64,000 bases of DNA from Rotaria sp. Silwood1 (GCA_905250075.1 CAJNOP010000011.1:434001-498000), one strand, 5' to 3'. Shown: positions 22,382 to 34,914, counted from the first letter of the stretch. The notes: generated by a model not told the origin, from the letters alone. Made by a program: numbers and translations.

Positions 22382-25300
22382 ATGTCTATTTCGGATGGTT
22401 TGCCATTTGACAAAACGTCGTCAACAATTAAATCTTGTTATTTATGTTCACTTTGTCAATATTTACTTGTCGAACCCAAATGTACTACATGTGGCCATCG
22501 ATATTGTTCTACATGTCTTGAAAAATTGATAAAGTATGTTTTATATATTGAATTTTTTTCTCGAAACTCTGTTTTTTTCTGTTCAGTAGCGAACAATTTC
22601 CAGTATGTTCTATCAAAGATTGTACTCAAGTAATTACAAATAATATAGTAAGTGATTACAAAAAATCTAAATAAAACAACAATAATATTTGTACACTCTT
22701 TTTTTCTTATAGATTTATACAGATTCAGCTATGAAAAATGATATGAAACGTTTGTCAGATATTGTTTGTCATAATAAATCAAAAGGATGTTCATGGAGAG
22801 GAGATTATACATCATATGCAGTAAATTTTTAGAATAAATTTAAAAAGAAAACAACTAATATTTGTCTTTTTTCTATGAAGAGTCATTTTCAAGGTTGTAC
22901 ACTTGAAGATCTCCAATGTGAACAATGTTCATCAACTTTTACTGATCGTTTTTTATATGAACAACATGGTCAACTTTGTCCAAAAGCTCTTATTTCATGT
23001 CCATTAAAAAAGTTCGGTTGTGATATTCAGGTATAATTTGTATTTTTTTTCTCGTATTGCTTTCAAAAAGAAAATCTAAGTTTTTCTTCCTAAATACTAA
23101 AAGAAATTAAAACACATAATAAGTTAGATATAAGATGTTTTTAGCATAACAATTGCATCTCGTTTCATCTGAAAAGTAAATCATAATTGAGTTAAGAATG
23201 AATTCATATATTCATTTCGACTAAGAATTCATTGAAGTGTATGGAAATGAACGGAAAAATATTAATTATTGCTGAGAAATAGTTTTCAATTCGATGTCAA
23301 TAGATCCATGAGATGTTAAAGTATATACATACATGTTAAAGGAAACATAATTTTGTGTCTATTTTCAAACATTGATGCGCTTTGGTTTTTGAATGTTAAT
23401 TTTCAAGTTAGATATATCGCTGATAAAAATTGTCTGTAATCGACAGAGGAGATTTCAAAAATGAAGATTTCATAAATTATGCTGAGATATAAAATTTACA
23501 GGGTTAAATCGTTTATATAAAAATCAATTTCAATAGTCAAAATAAATCCATTATCATATGTTAACAATTTTTTGTTCTTTTTATAATTTTTGACTAATTT
23601 TAACGTAAACCTGTTCTACACAGAGATGATCATAGTCATATCTTAAGACAGAACAAGGGTAATGTTTTTTTTTACCCTAAAAAATTGAACATCAAGTATT
23701 GATCTTTGAAAAAGAGCGTTTTTTTTCTAGTTTGTGAGAGTTAGAAATCAAAAATAGACTGTAGAGAGTGATATCCAATTTGTATGTCGAGTTTTGCTCT
23801 ATAGATGTACATTCAAATGAACATGGTAGAGATAAAAACATGAATAAAATAACTATCAAAAAATTGCAACTGTACCTCTTATACCTATACGCTTCTACTA
23901 CGTCAAAAGGAATATATTGCTTTATGAGATCAATATCTAATGATATTCATCGATTGTCTATATACGACTGATTTTAATGGTACACAAGTTCGCCTATATC
24001 TTTTCATGTCAACAAATCAACTTTATTTACTTAAAATTCTTATATTGTTGAATAATGAAAGCATTTCTTATGAAAAAAAAAGAGCAAAGCGTATGTACTG
24101 AATATAATAATTCAACAAAAGCGTCGACATTTTGATGACGTTCTTTTGAATATGTATGTAATTATTAAAGATAAAAGAGCGAATTTGAACGAATTAGTGG
24201 TTTTCTTAGCTATTTCAAATGCTATCATACATTTTGTTATGAATACCTAAATGAAACAAAGCACTTTATTGAACATAAGTCAAAATTTTCCGTCACTTTT
24301 TGTCAGATTCTTCTCCCATTTTTCGAAGGCAGATCAATAGTAAACCTTAGTAATCTAAGTTACATATATTATGTCATTTATTTCTCTTGTCTTGTGACAC
24401 TACTCTTTCCTATTTGTAAGTTGAACTTCTAATTACTATGATCTTAAATCAGATTTAAATAAAATAATGTTTTATGATATATTGTGCAAACGTTATTACT
24501 TTTGAATCAAACTGAAAGAGCGTAATAAGATAGTACATCGATTTTCTAGAATACCCTATTTGAGTAAGTGGATCATAGTAGGATATATTTTTTTCTTATG
24601 CTTTTTTTGTCAACAAGATAGGTAAGAGTGGTGCGAGCTGGGTATCCTCTCACCAAATTTTCGGTAATTCTGTTATTTTTTTCTCGATGGTTTCGAATGT
24701 TTTTAAGAAAGTTTTTGATTGTTTTCGAAAAAATCATCGACTTCCCTAATATTTTCCACCTTCAGATACTCGTACCTTCCCCTTCGCAGGGAGGAGGGGG
24801 GGGGGCGCAGGATGTGATAATATCACTCTATAAGCGTTTTGCATTCTACAAAATACACATTTGTTTATCTTTCAAATCAAAATGCTAAATATTGCAGGAA
24901 AAAATTTTCGCGAGCGAAACTAGATATCTTACTTATTATTGTTAACACATAAAAAAAGAATATTGTAGATAGATGACAAGAAATATGTTTTCCGAGTAGA
25001 TTCAAGTAAAAAAAAGCGTGATATAAGTAAACTAGTGACGAAGCCAAAGCAAAGTTCTGTAGAAAGTTCAGCCTCAGTTGATACTGCAGCTCAAAATGAC
25101 TAATATACATTTGAGAAAAAAAAGAACATGGATATTTTTTGAATAACTTTTGATTGAAGCATGGTAGAGGCTTGTAGTCTTCACCACTCAAAGGAAGTAA
25201 CAATGCATCAAATCCTATGTTACCGATTTTCCTAGCATGTTTTTTGTGATTCTTTTTTCTGATTTCTTTAAAAAACGACTTTTTGAGACAGATCAACAGA

Positions 25301-27141
25301 GTAAAGCTTTATCAAAATATAGGAAAACAAGTAAATCTTCTGTTGATTTTATGAAAAAATTGACTAATTTATCACAAGTAAACGCCTACGATTCATAATG
25401 AGCTGACTTTGATAATATTTGTTCTCTTTGTTTTACAGATCTCTGATCAATAGTTCTAACGCATATCTCAAAAATTGAAAATCCATCATAGTGATTTCAT
25501 GACCTAAATGAATTTTCATAACACTCAATCCAAAATTTCAAGAAAACATATCAAAAAATCTGTAGGACAGGATAGGACCTTATGTATCTTCGCATCCTAT
25601 TTCGAATGGTGGAATCATATATTTTTTCTGTTGTAGATCTCTTGCTGAGTGTTATTTTATTGAAGTAATGCTCGAGTGTTTTAGTTAAAACAACTAAAAT
25701 AAATTATTCGTACATATATCTGAAATATAGGCATTAAAAAATGCTAAGGCATCTCTATGAATGTCATTCAGCAGAAATGTGAGTGATCATTAAAGAAATG
25801 CATGTTCTAAAGCAAATAGTTGAGAATAACCATCCTCATTTGCATCCTACTTGATTTTTTAAGTCATTCAGAAAAACAACGAGGTTCAATAATTCTTTCC
25901 TCATGGGAGGGCGAAGAGAATTGAAAGTTTCTGAACGAGATTGAGACTCCTCCACACACTCCTAAACTTCTTCACTAATTTCAACCACATTTTGTCGTTG
26001 AACCAGTCAAAACTCATGAGAAGAAAAGAGAATATTAATGTATATCATATATTCAATCAAATAGTGAGTTGGATAGATTGATTTCATTTTGAATATTTAG
26101 ACTTTCATGGATATTGTCACATGAAATGATTCGATACAGTTATACATAGAAACTGAATTCTTTCCAAAAGAATAAATTTAATCTGAAAGTGTTATACATT
26201 AAACAGTCTTGTTCAATTAATCATAGACAATTTTTTGAAAATATTAGATTTTAAGATTTTCTATTCTATCTAATATATTATAATAATCATAATATTTTCT
26301 TTTTTTTTAGGTTCTTCCAGAATCTATTCATCATCATATTGAATCATCATTAGTTCAACATATAGTGTTACTTGCTGATAGCTTTTCGTCATTTATAAAT
26401 CAATCAATGATATCTTGTAAACAGTCTTTATCGACATCTTATGTTCCAACAGCAAAAGATGAACATTTAGATAATCGATCTTTACAAAATAAATCTGTTA
26501 ATGAAAATCCGATAAAAATAAATATAGATTCACAACAATCTCTACCATCATGTACTAAACCAACTATCAAATATGAACAAGATATTATAAATTCAGATAT
26601 TCGTTTAAAATTAAATGAAGATAAAGTTTGTAAATTTGAAAAACAAAATGCCGTAGAAAGATTTCTTTCTAATGATAATGGACTTTTCTGGCGTATTAAT
26701 AACATTCAAGATTTATTTCAAAATGCAAGAAAAGCTTCTGAACCAACATATGTTAGTTCGTCATTTGACATAGAGAATAGTTCCTATCAAATTTCATTAA
26801 AATTATATTTAAATGGTGATAATATAGGACGAAATACATATTTATCATTATATGTTAGAATAATACGTGATCCTTCTTATTCATACATGAATGGATCATA
26901 TCGTTATGCACAAATATTATTATGTTTATATGATAATAGTCCGGATCATAATCATGTCATTCATAAAATAACATTAGAAATAAATAATGAATATTTTCAA
27001 CAACAAACAATCGATGAAAATGAATGGAGTAAAGTATCAAAATTTTGTCCATTATCAATGGTATTAAGTAAAGACTATGGATTTATTAATCAAAATACCA
27101 TGATCATTAAAACATGTATAAACTTTTATAACTCCCAATAA
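22382..27141 (+). CDS. TRAF-like protein: RING finger, TRAF-type zinc fingers, MATH domain
   Basis: Exons 22382-22533, 22587-22647, 22713-22820, 22881-23030 and 26311-27141 total 434 codons including stop, phases consistent. RING at about residues 19-60: [24 protein letters not shown], then VCSIKDC. Two or more TRAF-type zinc-finger segments follow ([40 protein letters not shown]). The C-terminus from GLFWRINNI is a MATH/TRAF domain ([44 protein letters not shown]). Such proteins link receptors to signalling and can act as E3 ubiquitin ligases through the RING. No long coiled coil separates zinc fingers from MATH. The fourth intron is 3.28 kb, far above the others. Paralogue group not assigned. 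Confidence 0.85.
23031..26310. other. Large intron of the TRAF-like gene
   Basis: 3,280 bases between exons 4 and 5 with GTATAA and TTTTAG ends. No inverted-repeat element with target duplication was found. A G-run with CG-rich flank (24785-24810) stands out from AT-rich sequence. ORFs here show no recognisable domain. Confidence 0.5.
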
Positions 27142-27654
27142 AGAAATCGTGAACATTTGTATAAAATAGTCTTTTTTCGTATGGCTTAATAAAAGAAAAA
27201 TTCACAGATGTGGAATATTAATTAATACTTGTAAAAATAGAGAATGTATTTATGTTGTAATTTTCCTTAGAAATTCTATTCAAAAATAGCTAATTGTTAA
27301 GAAAGAGACTTGAATTATTTCAATGAGTCTTATAATTTGATATGTTTTTATTCACTTTTTAAAAAAAAAAGTTGTCTTATTGTTGGACATGTCTAATTGC
27401 ACATAGATGCAAAAAAAGAGACTTGAGCAAAGCAACGAAATATATCCTGAAATGTTTATATGAACTATTGTTCTTATGATTGAAGACGATAGTAAATAAG
27501 AACATTGACTGTATGTATATCGACATAACTTCGTAACAGTTCATCCATCAACATAAATAAATGTCATTCAATAATATTGATCAAATATTGGATATTTTCA
27601 ATGAAGATCATTACATTTCGAGATATAAACGTCTATATGAAGTTTTATTTGCTT

Positions 27655-27985
27655 TTAGATTATGAAAGACATGTTAGAAACCAGTCATCAAAAGTGTGAC
27701 AGACATTCTTAGCAAGTTCTCTCCTTCAATCCAGACTAACAGATACTATTGATGTACGATCAAAGATCATATATAAATAACATCTTCTTATAATATGTGA
27801 ACTGTTTGCTCATTACACATTTTTGGACGATTAAATAAAACGATCTTCAAAAAAAATATATTCCAAAAATAGACCGAATAAAATAATCTCCCTATAATTT
27901 TAGCAATATCAACTATATCATATTTCACATTTTAATTTTGCAAGGATTGCAATAACAACGTTTTGTTAGGCTCTCATTAATAATA
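27655..27985 (+). repeat. Dispersed repeat, copy B (partner near 2055)
   Basis: Similar blocks in the same order and strand as copy A at 2055-2435. It ends just before the remains of the ankyrin gene, so it may belong to that gene's former upstream region. Confidence 0.5.
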
Positions 27986-28107
27986 ATCTTAATATAAATG
28001 CATATGATGGTCGTAATCAAACATGTTTTCATATAGTTTGTGTACATGAAAATTTCTTTGTTGTACATACTCGTTTACATGGAAGCGTTATAAGTTTGTT
28101 CTTCTTA

Positions 28108-28950
28108 CCCAGTGAAAAATATTTGCTTCAAAGAACGGGAAAGAACGCGTTCCGTAAAATTAAAAGCCCTTTTTTTTAAGAAAAGAAGACGTTCCAACAA
28201 AAGTGGAAAGCGTTCCAAAATGGAACCATTAAGAACACATTCCATGTTTTTTGGAATGCGTTCTTAACTGTTTCAGCTTTTTTGGAACGTTTTCTTGGTC
28301 GTTATTGCCTGAATTTAGATTCACTATAAGAGTTCTCGAAGAGAAGTTCAGACATAATTTTTTGAAAGATCGATTCTGATGCAACTCGACGAGCTCTATC
28401 CAATGGCGTGCTCTAATTTTTCCTAGCTCAAACTGTTAATTAAAAAAATTTTTTTTAAAATCAGGACTGCCAGTTGTAAAGTATGACTAATTGAAGGTTC
28501 CACCATTTTTGGCACCAGTTTCAGGGTGTCGTACTTCAGAGCTGTCATTTTTGAATCAAAAGTGACGTTAAATTCAGATGAAAGCGTTCATCAGTCAAAA
28601 GAATCCATTTTCAGATGTTTCTCAAGAGAATGTTAAAAAAAGCAGTCTCATCTCGATGGAATCCTATCTTGACTGTTTCGCAATAGAATGGGCAGAAACA
28701 CGTTCTATTGGCTCATAGAACGGTTCAGAACGCTTTCTATCCAGATAGAGAACGATTTTTGAACTGAGAAGAAAGCATTCCGTACTAGTGTGAAACAGTA
28801 AAGAATGAGTTCCTTTAGACTCAGAACTTTTCTTTTTGTTTGTGAAAACGTTCGCTAAGCTGTAGAACACATTCTTCATGTAAAAGACAAGTCTCTACAT
28901 TTTTATGAATGCGTTCTCTTCCGTTATTTTTAGAATCATTTTTCATTGGG
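28108..28950. mobile_element. Non-autonomous DNA transposon (MITE), TA target site, inside ankyrin pseudogene
   Basis: The left end CCCAGTGAAAAATATTTGCT and the inverted right end CCCAATGAAAAATGATTCTA match, followed by similar GAACG-rich sub-terminal sequence on both sides (about 50-base inverted repeats). TA lies immediately outside each end. Inside, GAACGCGTTCC / TTGGAATGCGTTC words recur in both orientations. Length 843 bases, no transposase. Likely Tc1/mariner-related by target site. Confidence 0.8.
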
Positions 28951-29031
28951 TAGAAAAACTCTTCAATAATAATCATTTATCATATACATATCTACGTATG
29001 TATATAAAATGATCTCAGTCATTGAGATGTA

Positions 29032-29477
29032 GTCAACGGACAGAGCAGAAAAAGAGCACATCTTAAGCAAATCAATATCAAATGCACTACCTATGGCGCC
29101 CTCTGAAATAGATAGAATGGGCCGAACTTTTAAAGTAACCTAATCGATAGAGAAAAATACGCTGAATCGAACCGTAATTTTATTTTTCCAAAAACAAATG
29201 GCACACATCTGTAAATAGTCGAAAAAGCGTAGCTCATCAGCTATAGAACATTCTGATTGGTTGATTCACGATTGGTCTACAGAAAACTTCGATTTTCTCG
29301 GAAATGGCTCCTAGGCCGAGAAATCTAATTACACTAGAAGGTCTAGCTCATTTTTAGGAACAAAATGACACCAAGAAAACCCTTCTAAAAATTGGCACAA
29401 ATGGTGCACTACTAAGTGCATTAGTGTGTTCGAAATTTGCTATTGATTCGATGACTCATCCTGATTTGTCCACTGAC
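29032..29477. mobile_element. Possible second MITE in the ankyrin pseudogene
   Basis: The left end GTCAACGGACAGAGCAG and the inverted right end GTCAGTGGACAAATCAGG are similar over about 17 bases, with TA outside each end. Length 446 bases, non-coding. The inverted repeats are short and imperfect, so this is tentative. Confidence 0.35.
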
Positions 29478-31257
29478 TAATGTTAATGAATGAACATGAG
29501 CTTATACAGCAATTTATCATGAAAGACTTGGTTGTTTACAAATATTAGTTAAATAGAATGGAAAAATAGATGATGGTGATAATGAAGGCAATAAAATGGG
29601 TTAGAATTTTAAATTATTTAATTTTAAACCTTAAAATATATTTATGTATAATTTTTAGCTCATCTTACTGCAATGAAAAGTTATTTACCATGTTTAAAAT
29701 TTATTGTTTCCGTAAGTCGAAATACATCAGCAATATTAAGAACTCATAATGATCAACGTGATGCATTAAAATCATTAGGTGAACAATTTTCATGAAGAAA
29801 ATTATTTGTAAATATTTTTATGCATTTGAATGAGAAAAAGATAATTCTGAACAAGTAGAAAGTAAGCTTTTCATTTCAATGTATGAATTTAAAAAAACAC
29901 ATAATCAAATATTCTTTTCTTTTTCTTTTTTAAGATCTCACTTTTTCGACACATATTACAGTATATAATGAAGATTTTGAACATGTAAAATTATTAGTTG
30001 AACAAGCTGTTGTTAATATTTAAATGAACGTGATGATCGTGGAATAAATTAGGACATAAAGCAGCTAATCAATGATATATTGATATATTACGATGGTTAA
30101 TTGAGAAATGAGTGCATCTATGGAATTAACAATACAAAGTGGTGAAACACCAAAAGATGTTGCAAGACGTTTTAATCAATTAGGTTGTTTAAAATTAATT
30201 AGTAGAGAAAGAGAAAATTTTGAAATGAATATAATTCATCATCAACATCATCACAATGAATTTAATCGATGAGAATTAACACCAAATGAAGAAGAACTTG
30301 AATATGTTAAACAAAAATATGAAGAATTACAAAGACAATTTCATATAACAAAAAGAAAATTTTCGTCAATTAGGTGTACAAGTAGAAGAAGATCATAAAA
30401 GAGAGACAATTGAAAATGAATCACAAAAATATTATTATTATTAGTTTTTTTTTGTTGTAATGAGACAAAAGAAATTCATTTTTTAATGTTGCGATTTTAG
30501 AAAAATCGAAGAAGTTCAAGCTCAATTAGAATTTGAAAGATTAAAACAAGAAAAACATGAATCAGAATTAGATTAATGCCAATATGATATTGCTCGTTTA
30601 ATTAATATATTACAATCGATTGAAGAGAAACGATTACATATAGGTGTAAAATTTCTCAATTAAAGAGCAGAAAAAAAGAACTATTTTTGAAATTTGTCAT
30701 TTTTGTTTTGGTTATTTTAGTGACGACCATCGAAGTGAAAATCGTCAGCATAAACATAAAAATCATTATCAGCTTCAAGCAAACAATTATGAAGAATAGA
30801 AAAAGAGATAGAAATGTTATTTAAGGATAGAAATTCTGTCAATTCTTGATAAGGCTTTTTCTGTTTTTGTTGTAATATAGAAGATTTATAAAAGTTTCTT
30901 TTGTTGTAGTTGAATTTTCTGACATGAAAATTTCTATTTAAAATCATTATTTAATTTATTTAATAAAATATAGAACAGTTACATTAATCATCCTATTTCG
31001 GATGATTTCATTCGATCAAAAAGAATTTGATTTCATTGAACTATGAATTACAACAAGCGAGACTAACTTTTTTGGTATCGGTCTTGAATTGACAAACATG
31101 AATAGAAGCGAAAAATATAATTTCATATTCTAGAAATGTCAACAAGCTCGAGATATTTTACATTAATCTAATGACTTCTAATAACTCTGCTGTTTACGAA
31201 AAACAAAAAGAATTAGATATTATTATCAAAATTATAAGAGCAAATATGGTAATTTCA

Positions 31258-31455
31258 ACTTTGGTCGAAACTTAAAATGTAGAAAATACAAATGTAGAAA
31301 GTAAACTGTCGAAAGTAAAAATGCTGAACATATAAAAGTCGAAAGTAGAAATGTCGAAAATAGAAAAAGTCGAAAGTAAAAATATCGACAGTAAAAATGT
31401 AGAAAGTAAAAAATGTCGAAAAAAACTTTAAAAATATAAAAAGTAAAATATTGGA
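31258..31455 (+). repeat. GTCGAAAGTAAAAAT minisatellite, left array
   Basis: About 12 degenerate units of roughly 12-15 bases built on GTCGAAAGTAAAAAT. The inverted counterpart is at 31775-31940, with telomere-like palindrome 5 between them. Confidence 0.85.
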
Positions 31456-31496
31456 AGAACGACTCTTTTGAAAGATGTTGAATAAAGATATCATTA

Positions 31497-31626
31497 TTGC
31501 GGATGTGGCTGAGTGTGGGTACGGGCATGGGTATGGGTGAGGGTATGTGGTTGTGGATGTTGGTGTGGATGGCTCTGAATCGTTCATCTACTCTCACACA
31601 CATACACTCGCACTCGCACTCACACC
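31497..31626. repeat. Telomere-repeat-like palindrome 5 (degenerate)
   Basis: The G-rich arm (to about 31572) has many variants (GTGGCTGAGTGTGGG, GGGCATGGGTATGGGTG); after a spacer containing tctgaatcgttcatctac comes a shorter C-rich arm (CTCACACACATACACTCGCA and onward). It lies at the centre of the inverted minisatellite pair. Confidence 0.8.
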
Positions 31627-31774
31627 TTCAAAAGGAAAATTATTTAATGTCAATCAATCACTATATAAAATCTTTTTGTTGTATTTCATTCTTTCTTTTT
31701 AAATGATAAACATTTGTTTGGAATTTAGCTGCTTGCTTTTTTAATTTCCTCAGCAAGAAAATGTTCAGAAGTAT

Positions 31775-31940
31775 CAACCTCAGTTTTCGACATTGTTACT
31801 TTCGTCACTTTGCTGTCGACATTTTTACCGGCGGTATTTTTACTTTCGACATTTCTACTTTCGACATTTGTATCATTCTACTTTTTTCGACATTTTCGTT
31901 TCGATATTTTTACGTTCGGCGTTTTTACTTTCTACCAAAG
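31775..31940 (-). repeat. GTCGAAAGTAAAAAT minisatellite, right array (inverted)
   Basis: Units such as ATTTTTACTTTCGAC are the reverse complement of the left array at 31258-31455. The two arrays, similar in length, flank palindrome 5 symmetrically. Confidence 0.85.
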
Positions 31941-32805
31941 TAGGGAGAATCGCAAATATTAAAGTAATCGTTAATCAATGATTTTTGTATACACTTAGAA
32001 TAGTATATGAGGCATTGTACCTAAGCGACGACCATCCCCAGCAGGCCCTTGCTCAATCGATCTCACCGATTTGGCTGATATTTTTGCAGTAGATAGATCT
32101 AGTAAAGTTACGAAGACTCTGAAAATTTCAGCTCAAACGAATGAGCTGTTCTGGAGATATAGACTGTAAAAGTATTGATATTCAGCTAAATTTCGAACAT
32201 TTTGTAGTGCAATATTTTTCAGTAGATTTTAATTTTCTAACGAACAATAGAGTTATCACCGAGATTTTTTCACCGTATATACTATCGACTATGGACTATC
32301 TTTTCATGGTAATGAAACTATTTCATCGCCAGATAATTTTTGCTTGGCATCATACACTATTTTCAGAAAGCATGCCAACGTGTACAGGGCAAGTTGGTCG
32401 AATCAGCGCAGTAGAATAGCTCGAGAGTAGTCTCATTTGAAAGAGCACATCAAAGTGCATAGACTGACGTTTTTAAAAATTTGTGGAATTGAATTTTTCT
32501 ATAGAAATTTTTTTCAACAATGTTTGGTTTTTTAATCGAAAATCTCCGTTTGAAAAAAAAACAGTTGCATTCAATATTTTTAATATTTCATTTTTATAAA
32601 TTGATGTTTTAGGAAAAGTAATTATATATTCGGATAGCGCATGAAATTCTCTACAACTTCATATATATACATATTGGACTGCACTTATTCGCTAAAAAAA
32701 ATTTCAAACACACAAAAGACACCTTTATCGTCAGATTTCTTCGAATTATATTTTTTGTCTCTGTTCTATTTATTTTTTCAAAATATTTTAACTAGAGAAA
32801 TAAGC
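31941..32805. other. Non-coding region
   Basis: AT-rich with no supported gene. Short ORFs have no recognisable domains. Confidence 0.45.
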
Positions 32806-32895
32806 TACCCTTTTCAACAGCAACTGGATTTTTTCAACTAACTAAACAATATGAAGGCACGTACAAAGCAGCTGATAATTATATTGAATCAGTTG
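32806..32895 (+). mobile_element. Fragment of fold-back transposon centre
   Basis: About 90 bases nearly identical to the start of the short ORF region of the fold-back element (from 'cctttttcaacagcaactgg' to the GAATCA codons). Neither inverted arm is present. The right end passes directly into telomere-like palindrome 6. Confidence 0.85.
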
Positions 32896-32896
32896 A

Positions 32897-33125
32897 AGGG
32901 TGTGGGTGTGGGTGTGGGTGGGTGTGGGTGGGCGTGGGTGGGGTGTGGGTGGGTGTGGGTGGGCGTGGGTGGGGTGTGGGTGGGTGTGGGTGGGCGTGGG
33001 TGGGGTGTGGGTGGGTATTAGTGTGTGGGTGCGGTTATGGGTGTTGGTGTGAGTGTGGCTTCGCAGCAAGAATGGACTAAAACCCGTACCCACTCACATC
33101 CACAACCATACCCACCCATCCATCC
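32897..33125. repeat. Telomere-repeat-like palindrome 6
   Basis: The G-rich arm (32897 to about 33058) shows a higher-order unit of about 40 bases, roughly 'GTGGGTGGGCGTGGGTGGGGT', repeated about three times. Spacer 'cgcagcaagaatggactaaaa', then a shorter, degenerate C-rich arm (33082-33125). It follows directly on a broken piece of fold-back transposon. Confidence 0.9.
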
Positions 33126-34266
33126 TCTGAATTCAGAAAAGAAATGGAAGGCGGAAGTCTTTTGAGTCAATGCATTTTTATAACATCTGAAGACAAATGT
33201 TTGTCTTTCAATTCAAATAATATATTTATTGTTAAAAAGACAGTTTAGGTAATAGTATCAAACAAAGAGAAAGAATTAATGTCATTTTATAGATGTAAAA
33301 AAAACAGAGCAAACCCGATAATGATGAAAAATAGACAACATGGAGATCGAGATTACTTGATTTTTACTTATGATATAGGTGGAATCATTGATGATATAAG
33401 ATCGTTGATCTCATCAATGTAACCTTTAGCTAGTTTCAGAGTAATGTTGCAAACAACCCAACTACATAAACTCGATTAACAATTAGTATTTAGAAAGATG
33501 AAGAAGCATTACTCTGAAGCTTACCTAGTTGCTGAGTGGAGGTTGTCGTTGTGGTTGTAGCTGAAATCATAGTTGTAGTTATAGTGTTCACTGCTATTCA
33601 TTATCATAGAGTATTTATGTGAAGAAAGAATCTAGATTTAGGTTTGACATAGAATTCTATATAGAACTTGATGCATTTAAGTTTTAGGTGAACCCAAAGT
33701 AGTGTTACAAAGTAAAGGGACGACATCAAATGACCTAAAAAGCGAAATTTTTCTTTGAAAAAATGATTTTTGACGAACAACCTTTGTGTTCATAAGAAAC
33801 CGAAACCGAGCAAATTTTTCCACGTTTCGATTCATTATGAATCTACCGAATCACATCGAATCGAATTAAGTTTGGAAAAAAGTGACTCTGATGGAATGGA
33901 ATAATCAATTTTTCAATTCGTTTCTGCCTTTCGTATACATTCAAAAGTTCAAGTAGTGTTCGAAACAAAATTTCATTGTATCCTCACGTAGGGCTCAATA
34001 TAATGGAAGACTACGAGGACTTAGTTTTTCGGGGTTTATTTGCACTTTTAATAAAACTCGGGTTGTTTTCTTATACCTTATATTATAATACTATCATGTC
34101 TTATATAGGATTTATCCAAATAAATCTCAACATAAATAAATTTATCGTTCGATTAATTCTTTTCCAGCGACTTAATTTCAAAGACATTATTTTATTGCGA
34201 AGGTTGTCATAAAAATTCCATAAAATTAAATAATTTCTCAGCGGTTCATATTTTTCCAATCGGATG
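33126..34266. other. Intergenic region
   Basis: AT-rich, no gene supported. A GTTGTCGTTGTGGTTGTAG patch near 33541 is low-complexity. It ends at the target-site duplication of an hAT-type MITE. Confidence 0.45.
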
Positions 34267-34914
34267 CAGTGATTGGATACTCAGTATTTTACTGAGTATT
34301 TTTGATACTTTTACTGAGTATTCAGGATTACTTGAGTACATTCTAACAGTATCAGTAAATTTACTTGTACTGAAAGATTTTACTGAAGTACAAAACTTTG
34401 TACTCATTTACTGAAGTACCAGTATTTAAGTACAAAATGTACTTTAGCCGGATATCAACATATTCTAATATATTACTACTTTGCATTCTCAGAAATGTCT
34501 ACATAATATTCATAATATTTAAACCTACCCACTATAAATTCATGCCTTTTGAATTTTCCTTGGTTATCAATGTTGATCATTTATGCCGAGGCTGTTTTAT
34601 GACAATGGAGATAGAAATATCGTGATAATGATTATTCATATACATTTTCCTTAATATGTCGCTAAGTTATAGACGTTAGGTGTGTATCACACATCCTAAC
34701 ATCGATATCAATGTGTTAAATGTACAGCTACGCTACATTATGGCTTTAAGTACTCTAATGTACTTAAATACTGTACTTGAGTACAATTCAGTACAGTACC
34801 GCTACTGACTGAAATTTACTCAAGTAAAAAGTATTTAAGTAAAGTACAAAGTACATTTTTTAAGTATCTTCAGTTTTACTGGTACTTCCTGTACTTGTAC
34901 TCGTCCAATGACTG
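34267..34914. mobile_element. hAT-type MITE with 8-base target duplication ATCGGATG
   Basis: The left end CAGTGATTGGATACTC and inverted right end CAGTCATTGGACGAGTAC are similar, and ATCGGATG lies directly outside both ends (34259-34266 and 34915-34922). Sub-terminal regions are packed with GTACTT/AAGTAC and ACTGAGTA words in both orientations. Length 648 bases, no transposase. Confidence 0.9.

Larger units (their letters stand above)
27986..30800 (+). pseudogene. Decayed ANKRD42-like ankyrin-repeat gene
   Basis: Fragments in order: an ankyrin-like piece near 27990-28065 (NAYDGRNQTCFHIVCVH); another near 29660-29795 (HLTAMKSYLPCLKFIVS) ending in TGA; one at 29940-30020 (YNEDFEHVKLLVEQAVVNI) ending in TAA; a fragment near 30110-30230 (GASMELTIQSGETPKDVARR); then coiled-coil pieces near 30290-30440, 30500-30650 and 30720-30799. 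The run from LLVEQ..VNI through NERDDRG, ILRWLIE and GETPKDVARRF resembles the last ankyrin repeats of ANKRD42 as I remember it. Stops and frameshifts interrupt every part, no start is seen, and one clear and one possible MITE sit inside. Not functional. Confidence 0.6.

Noticed and set aside
31232-31981. ORFs with Phe/Tyr/Leu repeats
   Set aside because: Translations of the GTCGAAAGTAAAAAT minisatellite arrays; no coding evidence.
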